A stretch of 16,905 bases of DNA, taken from NCBI GenBank assembly GCA_046482825.1, contig JAWOEI010000113.1, positions 1 through 16,905 on the forward strand, read 5' to 3'. A model generated the notes under the pieces. The model searched no databases. It was not told the origin of the DNA and saw only the letters and a program-made list of their open reading frames with translations. Origin of the DNA: M55B167 sp046482825 (GTDB lineage Bacteria; Verrucomicrobiota; Kiritimatiellia; RFP12; UBA1067). A program made the translations under genes and the position numbers. Positions 8,478 through 15,665 of the stretch are shown in pieces; positions within the stretch are counted from its first letter, which is position 1, and each line of letters begins with the position of its first letter.

Positions 8478-11400
8478 ATGAGACGGATGTTAAGCATAAT
8501 AGCGGGAGTAACTCTTCTAGCAGTGGTTTATTCAAGTCGGGCAGATGTTACAGTTAAAAAAACAACAATTACCTTGCCGACCTATCTGCCGGGAGGATAT
8601 GACAAAACGCCAGTGTTTTATACCGGCCGCGTGTACCAAGGCGCACAGGGACGGGTTTATCCGTACCCCATGCAAGACGTGTTGTATGACCTAAAAAAGG
8701 ATGAGACCTACAAATACCTCACTCTCGAAAACAAATGGTTGCAGATGGGCCTCCTGCCTGAGCACGGTGGTCACCTGCTGAATTTTACGGATAAGCAGAC
8801 CGGCTTCGAGACTTTCTATCGGCAACACGTCATTAAACCCGCGCTTATCGGTATGCTTGGCGCCTGGATTTCCGGCGGAGTGGAATGGAACTTTCCGCAC
8901 CATCACCGCGCGACGAGCGCAATGCCGATTGACTGGAAGCTTGAGTCTAATAAGGATGGTTCCAAAACGATCTGGATCGGTGAGACTGAACTCCGCCGCC
9001 GTCTCAAATGGACTATCGGCCTCTCCCTACTGCCAGATCGTGCCGTCCTGCGAGCCGAGAACAAGTTCATGAACCGAGGCCCCTATATAGAGTCTATGCT
9101 CTATTGGGCCAATGTTTCCGTTCACTGTGATGAAAACTACCAGGTTCTCTTCCCTCCGTCCTGCCATCTCGGATTTGACCACCACAAGAACTTCTGGACC
9201 TCCTACCCGATCGGCCCGAAAAGGGTGGATCATACATGGATTCCATCTCAGCGGTCCAAATACGCCGAAGATGTTGATGGTAATATTGACCTTTCGTGGT
9301 GGAAAAACTTCACCGCCGAATCGCGTTCCATTTTCGCGATGGACCCGGAGAATGCCTGGATTGCCGGTTACGACCATCATAAGAATGCAGGCACGGCGCA
9401 TGTCTCCAACCGCCATATCACTGTGGGAAAGAAATTCTTTCTCTGGGGCAATTTCCCCGAGGCGCAGGTATGGGACAGCGTGCTCACGGATAAGGATGGA
9501 CCATATCTCGAGCTTATGGTGGGATGTTGGAGTGACAACCAGCCGGACTACAGCTGGATCGCCCCCTATGAGACGCGTACTGTTAAGCAATACTGGTTCC
9601 CGGTTAAGGGAATCGGCGGCGTGAAAAATGTTACGATAGACGGGGCTGTGAACCTTGAACGGCAGGAAAAAAAGGACGAGGTCCTGCTTGGATTCCATTC
9701 CACACGTGTTCTGAAGAGATGTACGGTGGAACTGCTCGAAAACGGCAACCCCGTCTTTACAGAAAAGAAAGTTGCGATTGATCCGGATTCACCGTGGTGC
9801 AAAACGCTCAAGATTCCCGCTGACATCAGGGACCAGGCACTAACCGGACGTCTGCTTGATAAGGACGGCAAGGTAATCCTGGCCTACACGCCTGTCCCGG
9901 AGGATCCCCATGACCCGTTGCCATCAAAGGTGGCAAACCCGAAGCCGCCTACTGATTATACAAGCGTCGAAGAACTCTATCTAACCGGACTGCGACTTGA
10001 TCAGTTTCATAACGGTCTCATCGACCCCGTACCGTATTACGAACAGGCGCTCAAACTTGATCCTGCTTATTCGGCAGCGAATATCGCCCTGGGTATCCGC
10101 CTCGCGAAGAACGGCGAATACGCGAAAGCCGAAAAATACTTGCGCGTAGCCGTGGCCCGCGTCACCCGTAATTACACCCGTGCCAAAGATGCTGAACCCG
10201 AATACATGCTGGCACTTGTTCTTGAGGAGCAGGCTCGCCTCACATCAGACCCAGCTGAAGCGGCTGCTAAACTGAAGGATGCAGAAGATATGTTCTGGCG
10301 GGTCACCTGGCGTGCAACGCACTCGAGGTCCGCTTACGTTGAACTCGCCCGAATAGCTTGTTTGAAGAGCGACTGGAACGAAGCCCTCGTTCGTGTGGAT
10401 GATGCGCTTGACCGCAACGCAAAATCGGCAAAACTCCATGTCCTGAAAGCGTACATTCTCCGTAAACTCGGTCATCTGCATCACGCGTCTAATTCTCTTC
10501 GTACGGCGATGGCCTGCGATGCGCTTGATTCCTGGGGTGTCGCTGAGAAGGCTTTTCTCAAAAATGGCGGTCGAAATGCCGTAGTGAACGCAGGACGTAA
10601 CCGTGGTCTCAAGGCGCAGCAACTGCTCGAAACCGTGTGTGACTATTGGGGAATCGGCGCATGGGACGAAGTGGCCGAGCTCTGCCGCCAAGCGGACGCC
10701 ATAGCCGCGAAGGAAAAGCCTTACGCGACGAAGGGTGCAGTTCAGCTGAAGGACACCGTGGCCGCGTGTGCTTCATATAAGAGTCCGCTTTTTGCCTACT
10801 TCGGCGGTTATGCCGCTGCGATGAAGGGGGACACGGACGGGGCGAAAAAGCTTTACGCAGCGGCCGCCGGGCAGTCCACGGACTATTGTTTCCCTAACCG
10901 ACACGAGGAGTACGCGATGCTGAAGCACGCCGCAATGCTAAGTCCCGAATTAGCCAACACGTGGTATTACCTCGGCAACGTGGAGTGGAACTGGAATCTC
11001 AAGGATGCGGCGATCGCCAGTTGGAAGAAGGCGGTGAAACTGAATCCGAAACACGCCCTCGCCCTCCGGAATATCGGTTTCGGTCTTGCGCATCCCGGTT
11101 CGTATTTCACGAACACGGGCCTGCCGTCGGGCATACCGTCGCGAGAAGCGTACGATTACTATAAGCGCGCCCTTGCTGCGGATCCCGGAAACTTCCGTGC
11201 CCTTGAGGAGATGGACAAGCTCGCTGAGAGGCTCGGTGTCGGTACGGCGGAACGACTCGACGCAATGAAAACCTACCGTACGACGGCGGAGAAATATGAC
11301 GCATGCATGCTGCGCATGGCGTACCTCTTCAATGAGGCGGGCAATTACGACGAATCGCTCAAGATTCTGACCACTCGCCGTTTCCACGTGTGGGAGGGAG

Positions 11401-11975
11401 GCGAAGGACTTCTTTCGCCGTTCGTGGACGCCTTGCTGTTGCGCGGCCTGAATAATATGGCCGCAAAGGATTTCGGTGCCGCGAAAAAGGACTTTGAGAC
11501 GGCCCTCACGTATCCCGACAACCTGCAGGCGGGACGTCCGGGAGATGCGGGAATGGAGCCGAAGGTGCGTTACTACCTGGCGCAGTGTCGTAGGCAACAG
11601 GGCGACAAAGCTGGTTACAAGGCCGAACTCGAGAACGCGCTCAAGGGCTGGGTGAAACCGGGCGAGATGAACTATTATCGGTTCCGTGCGCTCACCGAGC
11701 TGGGAAAGACAGGCGAGGTCGCCGCGCAGCTTGAGGAGCTCAGGAAGGCAATCGCTACGCTCGAGGAGCCGCAACCCAAGGTGATCGACGCGTACGCTAA
11801 GTTTGGCGGCGAGAACACCCCCGTCGAGCGGAGCGCCTACCGCAAGGCCAAGGCTCTCTATCTGCGCGGCCTGCTCGCGCTGGCGGAAGGACGGGAGACC
11901 AAAGCAAAAAGCGCTTTCGCGGCGGCCACCAAAGAACGTCCGGCCCTGATCTGGGCCAAAACGATGATGAAATAA
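8478..11975 (+). CDS. Exported DUF5107 domain protein with C-terminal TPR repeats
   Basis: 1165-aa protein with an N-terminal signal peptide (MRRMLSIIAGVTLLAVVYSS, cleavage near SRA-DV), so it probably acts in the periplasm or at the cell surface. Residues about 25-400 match DUF5107: a beta-rich region with YLTLENKWLQMGLLPEHGGHL, WISGGVEWNFPHHH and FFLWGNFPEAQVWD. It is rich in His, Trp and acidic residues, and I infer a mutarotase-like carbohydrate-binding or catalytic sandwich. From about residue 495 to the end come TPR-type helical repeats, such as YYEQALKLDPAYSAANIALG, then YYLGNVEWNWNLKDAAIASW near residue 835. DUF5107-TPR proteins recur in glycan loci but I know of no settled activity. 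The start is supported by GGGAG 5 nt upstream. It is the first gene of the rightward group; the next start lies 15 nt after its TAA. Its 3' third is clearly more G+C-rich than its neighbours. Confidence 0.85.
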   Translation: MRRMLSIIAGVTLLAVVYSSRADVTVKKTTITLPTYLPGGYDKTPVFYTGRVYQGAQGRVYPYPMQDVLYDLKKDETYKYLTLENKWLQMGLLPEHGGHLLNFTDKQTGFETFYRQHVIKPALIGMLGAWISGGVEWNFPHHHRATSAMPIDWKLESNKDGSKTIWIGETELRRRLKWTIGLSLLPDRAVLRAENKFMNRGPYIESMLYWANVSVHCDENYQVLFPPSCHLGFDHHKNFWTSYPIGPKRVDHTWIPSQRSKYAEDVDGNIDLSWWKNFTAESRSIFAMDPENAWIAGYDHHKNAGTAHVSNRHITVGKKFFLWGNFPEAQVWDSVLTDKDGPYLELMVGCWSDNQPDYSWIAPYETRTVKQYWFPVKGIGGVKNVTIDGAVNLERQEKKDEVLLGFHSTRVLKRCTVELLENGNPVFTEKKVAIDPDSPWCKTLKIPADIRDQALTGRLLDKDGKVILAYTPVPEDPHDPLPSKVANPKPPTDYTSVEELYLTGLRLDQFHNGLIDPVPYYEQALKLDPAYSAANIALGIRLAKNGEYAKAEKYLRVAVARVTRNYTRAKDAEPEYMLALVLEEQARLTSDPAEAAAKLKDAEDMFWRVTWRATHSRSAYVELARIACLKSDWNEALVRVDDALDRNAKSAKLHVLKAYILRKLGHLHHASNSLRTAMACDALDSWGVAEKAFLKNGGRNAVVNAGRNRGLKAQQLLETVCDYWGIGAWDEVAELCRQADAIAAKEKPYATKGAVQLKDTVAACASYKSPLFAYFGGYAAAMKGDTDGAKKLYAAAAGQSTDYCFPNRHEEYAMLKHAAMLSPELANTWYYLGNVEWNWNLKDAAIASWKKAVKLNPKHALALRNIGFGLAHPGSYFTNTGLPSGIPSREAYDYYKRALAADPGNFRALEEMDKLAERLGVGTAERLDAMKTYRTTAEKYDACMLRMAYLFNEAGNYDESLKILTTRRFHVWEGGEGLLSPFVDALLLRGLNNMAAKDFGAAKKDFETALTYPDNLQAGRPGDAGMEPKVRYYLAQCRRQQGDKAGYKAELENALKGWVKPGEMNYYRFRALTELGKTGEVAAQLEELRKAIATLEEPQPKVIDAYAKFGGENTPVERSAYRKAKALYLRGLLALAEGRETKAKSAFAAATKERPALIWAKTMMK

Positions 11976-11976
11976 A

Positions 11977-11982
11977 AAGGAG
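11977..11982 (+). promoter_or_regulatory. Strong RBS for the original start of the beta-strand-repeat gene
   Basis: AAGGAG, 8 nt before ATG 11991, directly after the DUF5107 stop (TAA 11973-11975). It indicates that translation was meant to begin at 11991 and not at the GTG at 12183, which has only a poorly spaced GGGAG. Confidence 0.65.
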
Positions 11983-11990
11983 AAATGACA

Positions 11991-12182
11991 ATGAATACCA
12001 AATGTAGAATATCAACAGCTTGTGCTGTATTGATTATAACAGATACATGAGTTTGGTCAGCAACACCAACCGTTTACTGAAAAACATGGATTATTCTTCC
12101 GAGTGTTTATAATTTTAACACCGCGGATAACTGGGCCGATTCCAACTGGTCGGATGCATATCTTCCGGGAGCCGATGATAAT
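11991..12182 (+). pseudogene. Broken 5' end of the beta-strand-repeat gene (two in-frame TGA codons)
   Basis: From ATG 11991 the frame reads MNTKCRISTACAVLIITDT, then TGA (12048-12050), then VWSATPTVY, then TGA (12078-12080), then a stretch leading through YNFNTADNWADSNW and YLPGADDN straight into the open frame at 12183. All of this is one frame with no shift. The first part resembles a signal peptide, with WSA-TP as a possible cleavage site. NW..SNWS...LPGADD is the N-terminal motif usual in exported beta-strand-repeat proteins, so this segment clearly belongs to the downstream protein. The second TGA stands where such proteins often have Trp (VYW). Possibilities are nonsense mutations or a sequencing error. 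No ATG, GTG or TTG lies between the second TGA and 12183, so re-initiation would lose the motif and the export signal. Confidence 0.6.
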
Positions 12183-13964
12183 GTGCATTTTCTTTTCTGG
12201 AGTGGAACCGCGATGTGGACTACCAGGGATTGGGAGCTGCATTTTTCGAACAGCATTACCAACAATGCCGCATCTTTACGGGCACCGCTGGCAGGCCATG
12301 AAGCCACATTTGATATGGACGGGCAAACATGGACGCTTCCGGGATCTTTCGATCTGTATTCCGGTCGTGGCGGACGCATTGTCATGAAAAACGGATTTCT
12401 GAATATAGGAGGCGAGATGGCTCTTTCTGCCACATCCGATCTCGACGGAGTGCAGACCAACGGTATTCTGGTGGCTAATAATATGCAGACCGAATGTTCC
12501 ATAATGAATATCGACGGAGTGCATGCCCGCTTTGATGGCGGCACCTTGTCGAGTGAAGGCAGTATCAAGGTTGGCGTTACGGCTTCGTCAGGTGACATGA
12601 ATGCTTCTTCGCTGACCCTTGACGGGGGCGTACAGTGCGCCATCGGTCATGATTTGAAGCTTGGAGATGGCGGGAACACGACCGGAATTTTTGAGAATGT
12701 TACCGGCAACCTGGAAGTGACCAACCAATTGAATGTCGGCGCAAACGGGTACGGCAGTCTGGTGTTGCGCGGTGGAACAATGCAAAACTCGGGTGCCCTT
12801 TATCACTATGTGGCAGCCGGAGAAAGTTCAGTCGGCGTTATGGATATTTCCGGCGGCACGAATATGTTGGCCCCGAGCGGCGCTAATTTCCTTTTCGGAC
12901 GGCTGGGGAAGGCTTATCTGTTCGGTAGTGACGGCCAGAACACAATTAATTGCACTGTGCAGATGGCGTATTATGCCGGGAGTGAAGCAGAAATGACTCT
13001 TTCCGGCGGAGAATGGGACATTGCCGGGGCTTTACAGTGCGGAAGATTGGGACAAGCGCGCCTGATTTGTTCGGGTGCAGAACTGAATGTCAGCAGCTCT
13101 TTGTACCTGGGATATGATTCAAATGGAAGTGGCGAACTTGAAATCACGGGAGGGCAGGTCTTTTGCGGCGGAAATATTCCCATGGGCTTTAAAACCGGAG
13201 CTTCCGCAACACTTCTTTTGGCGGACGAAGGCATATTGAGGTGCAATAGAATTTATAAGTACAACAGCGAAGCATCTATTCAGACGAGTGTCACTTTCGA
13301 TGGTGGAACCTTGCAGGCGGGATATTCCGGAAGTCTGATCGATTCTGTGGATTCGGTTTGTCTGAGTACAAACGGATTGACTGTCGATACTATGGGTTAC
13401 AATTCAACAATCGCTTCGGAGTTGCAGAACCTCGACGATCAGGATGGAGCATTGACCAAACTGGGCAGCGGAACATTGTCTTTGACTGCCGCCCGCACAG
13501 CAACGGGACCTGTTTCGATTTATAGCGGCACACTTGTGGCGAATCATGATATTTCTGTGGCCGACGGCATATCAAAGCTGAACGGCACGCTGACTTTTAA
13601 CTCCGGTTTGTTGTCACTGTCCGCTGGTGCCGCCCTGTCCGGCACCGGTACGGTGACCAGTGTCGCGATGGCCGACGGAGCAGTGCTTTGTCGCGATAAG
13701 TCTGATCATGCGACAACCCCGCTGAATGCGGAAAGTTTTACGACAGACGGCGCATTGACAATTGAATTGACAGGATATTCGCTGGAGGAATTGTATTCGG
13801 CTGTACCTTTGATTCGCACAACATCATCCTTGGATGTGTCCTCAGCAACAGTTACTCTGGAGGGAGATGCCAATCCTCGTTTAAACGCCATGACCAGAAA
13901 AGACCAAGACTATAATGTTCTGGTTGTCGGTTACAATTCCGGCACTTTCATTACAATCAGATAA
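12183..13964 (+). CDS. Autotransporter-type beta-strand-repeat protein, passenger-like (5' interrupted)
   Basis: 593 codons are open from GTG 12183, but the natural gene almost certainly began at 11991 (see the preceding entry). The product is a repetitive, Gly/Ser/Thr-rich beta-solenoid: roughly 20-25-residue units ending in GG or LG, such as NVGANGYGSLVLRGGTM, SEAEMTLSGGEWDIAG and LGYDSNGSGELEITGGQ. Near residues 425-455, LTKLGSGTLSLTAARTATG plus SIYSGTLVA matches the autotransporter-associated beta-strand repeat (TIGR02601). There is no C-terminal beta-barrel and no PEP-CTERM anchor; the protein ends NSGTFITIR. Such proteins are surface-exposed or secreted and may bind glycan or act as adhesins. 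No catalytic signature is seen. It sits between the DUF5107 and DUF4832 genes in one transcription unit. Whether it is expressed depends on the two TGA codons. The ORF is otherwise undamaged, arguing for a recent lesion. Confidence 0.75.
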   Translation: MHFLFWSGTAMWTTRDWELHFSNSITNNAASLRAPLAGHEATFDMDGQTWTLPGSFDLYSGRGGRIVMKNGFLNIGGEMALSATSDLDGVQTNGILVANNMQTECSIMNIDGVHARFDGGTLSSEGSIKVGVTASSGDMNASSLTLDGGVQCAIGHDLKLGDGGNTTGIFENVTGNLEVTNQLNVGANGYGSLVLRGGTMQNSGALYHYVAAGESSVGVMDISGGTNMLAPSGANFLFGRLGKAYLFGSDGQNTINCTVQMAYYAGSEAEMTLSGGEWDIAGALQCGRLGQARLICSGAELNVSSSLYLGYDSNGSGELEITGGQVFCGGNIPMGFKTGASATLLLADEGILRCNRIYKYNSEASIQTSVTFDGGTLQAGYSGSLIDSVDSVCLSTNGLTVDTMGYNSTIASELQNLDDQDGALTKLGSGTLSLTAARTATGPVSIYSGTLVANHDISVADGISKLNGTLTFNSGLLSLSAGAALSGTGTVTSVAMADGAVLCRDKSDHATTPLNAESFTTDGALTIELTGYSLEELYSAVPLIRTTSSLDVSSATVTLEGDANPRLNAMTRKDQDYNVLVVGYNSGTFITIR

Positions 13965-13980
13965 GGAACTGTTCATACAT

Positions 13981-15576
13981 ATGCAAAACACAAAATCAGC
14001 ACTGATATTACTGTCATTTCTTTTAATAAGCCGCATGATTACCGGCAGTCTGTCGGCACAGGTTGTTACAATCAACCCTGAGATAATTCCTGTCGGTCAA
14101 GGCGCGATTCAAAATGCCGGGTCCGGAACAGAGGTGTGGAGCGGCGGCCCCCGTAACGGCATGACAAATCTTGTGAATTATGCCGTTCGCGTCAGCGATT
14201 ATTCGGTGAATTCCATGATACGCGTGGGATGGGATGCCTACGAAAGCAATCGGGGCGAATACCATTTTGACAAAATGGACATTTACTTTGAGCGATGTCT
14301 TAAATTCAGACAGAAACTCAATATCGGTTGCTTCGTAACCAGTCGTGCGGGCACCAAACAGAAAATAGATGGTGCCTACTGCTGTTATCCGGCTTATGTT
14401 CATGAGGCTATGCAGCAAAGCACGAATAAGGATACCACACATAAAATACGCCTGTCTGCTGGCCATATCACTGATGCGCACTGGGAACCTGATTTTGAGA
14501 ATGAGACCTTCTTTGAACGTTACAATGCACTTCTTGCAGCGTTCGCGGCATATCTGGAACAACCGATTACCGTTGACGGCAAAAGCATTCAGCGTAAAAA
14601 GCTGGTGAGGCACATCGAGATGCGCCACTTCGGTTTTTGGGGAGAGGGTGCTTCCAAGAACAACCTTGTTCCTTCCGGCTCGGAATACCTGATTCGTTTT
14701 GCGGATGCTTACGCCAGACACTTCCCCGATATACGCCTGCTTGTTCCGACAAACGGCATGGTTTATATACCAACGGTTTACGGCCGTATCCTTGATTACC
14801 ATTTTCATTTGATGACCATGCGCAATCGGGCGGGACTTATGGGAATCTTCAAAGATAACTGGGGTTGTTACGAAAACGGCGGTTACCAACAGAAGATTTT
14901 CTATGAAGCCAATTTGTTCGAGCGCAACGGAGTACGCCTTTACGAATTAATCCGTGATCGCTGGCAAAACGCTCCGCTGACAGGCGAGCCCGGCAAATGG
15001 GGTCCTACCGAATATTTTCACCCTTATCGGGATATTTGCAAACCGGCTGCCTATCTGCACCCGGTTGTTATTCGGAACTGTAATGTCAGCACGGGCAGAT
15101 ATAAAACCAATCCAACCGATTATTCGATTCTGAATGATGAAAAGGCCCTGAAAGCGTTTCATCGGCTTTACTCCATCATCGGTTTCAGATATCTCTTTAC
15201 CGAAGCGCGCATGGAGCATAGGGATAACTCCCTGAAAATGGAAATCGACTGGTTGAATATCGGGCTTACGCCAACCTATGATCACTGGAAAATACGCTTT
15301 TTTGTGAAGGATATATCCGGGGAAGAGATATGGTCGGACTATTCCTCTTTTGATTTCCGGACACTGCTTCCTGATTCCACAACTCCGCCTGGAGTCGTGA
15401 ATGCAGACAAGGTGCAGAAACATATCGATTTATTTGATAAAGTTCCCGCTGAAGGCCGGCTTTTCATGCAGATTGTTGATCCGGATGAGGTTTCCCCCTG
15501 TATGGCTCTGAGCATTCAGGGAAGAAACGCGTGCGGGGCGTATTTATTGACAGAACTGTCTTGCTTCAGCGAATAA
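13981..15576 (+). CDS. Exported DUF4832-type protein, putative glycosidase
   Basis: 531-aa exported protein. The ATG at 13981 was chosen because it starts a signal peptide (MQNTKSALILLSFLLISRM, cleavage near LSA-QVV); the longer frame from 13915 overlaps the previous gene. AAGGA lies 13 nt upstream, rather far. Residues about 30-390 look like a TIM barrel of glycosidase clan A type: SMIRVGWDAYESNRGEYHFD near the N-terminus resembles barrels of GH42/GH5-like enzymes, and HFGFWGEG contains Glu222, a candidate acid/base. Residues about 400-531 form the beta-sandwich of DUF4832 (IGFRYLF, then LKMEIDWLNIGLTPTYDHWK and IRFFVKDISGEEIW). DUF4832 proteins recur in polysaccharide loci but I know of no established activity. 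It is 16 nt after the beta-strand-repeat gene and 89 nt before the GH27 gene, so probably in the same operon. The barrel call and catalytic residue are inferences. Confidence 0.75.
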   Translation: MQNTKSALILLSFLLISRMITGSLSAQVVTINPEIIPVGQGAIQNAGSGTEVWSGGPRNGMTNLVNYAVRVSDYSVNSMIRVGWDAYESNRGEYHFDKMDIYFERCLKFRQKLNIGCFVTSRAGTKQKIDGAYCCYPAYVHEAMQQSTNKDTTHKIRLSAGHITDAHWEPDFENETFFERYNALLAAFAAYLEQPITVDGKSIQRKKLVRHIEMRHFGFWGEGASKNNLVPSGSEYLIRFADAYARHFPDIRLLVPTNGMVYIPTVYGRILDYHFHLMTMRNRAGLMGIFKDNWGCYENGGYQQKIFYEANLFERNGVRLYELIRDRWQNAPLTGEPGKWGPTEYFHPYRDICKPAAYLHPVVIRNCNVSTGRYKTNPTDYSILNDEKALKAFHRLYSIIGFRYLFTEARMEHRDNSLKMEIDWLNIGLTPTYDHWKIRFFVKDISGEEIWSDYSSFDFRTLLPDSTTPPGVVNADKVQKHIDLFDKVPAEGRLFMQIVDPDEVSPCMALSIQGRNACGAYLLTELSCFSE

Positions 15577-15665
15577 CCGTGTCCGGCTGAATATTTAGCG
15601 GCAATACTGCTTGTTTTGACATTAAATACAGGCGCAGACTTAACAAAAAGAGAAGAGGAAAACAG

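Noticed and set aside
9027..9698. Minus-strand open frame (223 codons) antisense to DUF5107
   Set aside because: Shadow of the real gene; no domain, no signal and no operon logic.
10950..11774. Long minus-strand open frame (274 codons) inside the DUF5107-TPR gene
   Set aside because: It lies antisense to a convincing TPR coding region in a G+C-rich stretch, where shadow frames are expected; its product is Arg/Leu-rich with no recognisable domain.
12048..12080. UGA recoded as Trp genome-wide, or as selenocysteine
   Set aside because: The beta-helix and regulator genes end naturally at TGA and TGG is used freely for Trp, so a recoded genetic code is unlikely. No SECIS-like hairpin or selenoprotein family fits this surface protein.
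14023..14889. Minus-strand open frame (288 codons) inside the DUF4832 gene
   Set aside because: It is antisense to a protein with a signal peptide and family motifs, and has no recognisable domain or RBS.
15616..15646. Separate promoter for the GH27 gene (TTGACA at 15616)
   Set aside because: The -35 is perfect, but no hexamer at 16-19 bp spacing matches TATAAT at more than three positions. Read-through from the upstream operon is simpler, though an internal promoter is not excluded.
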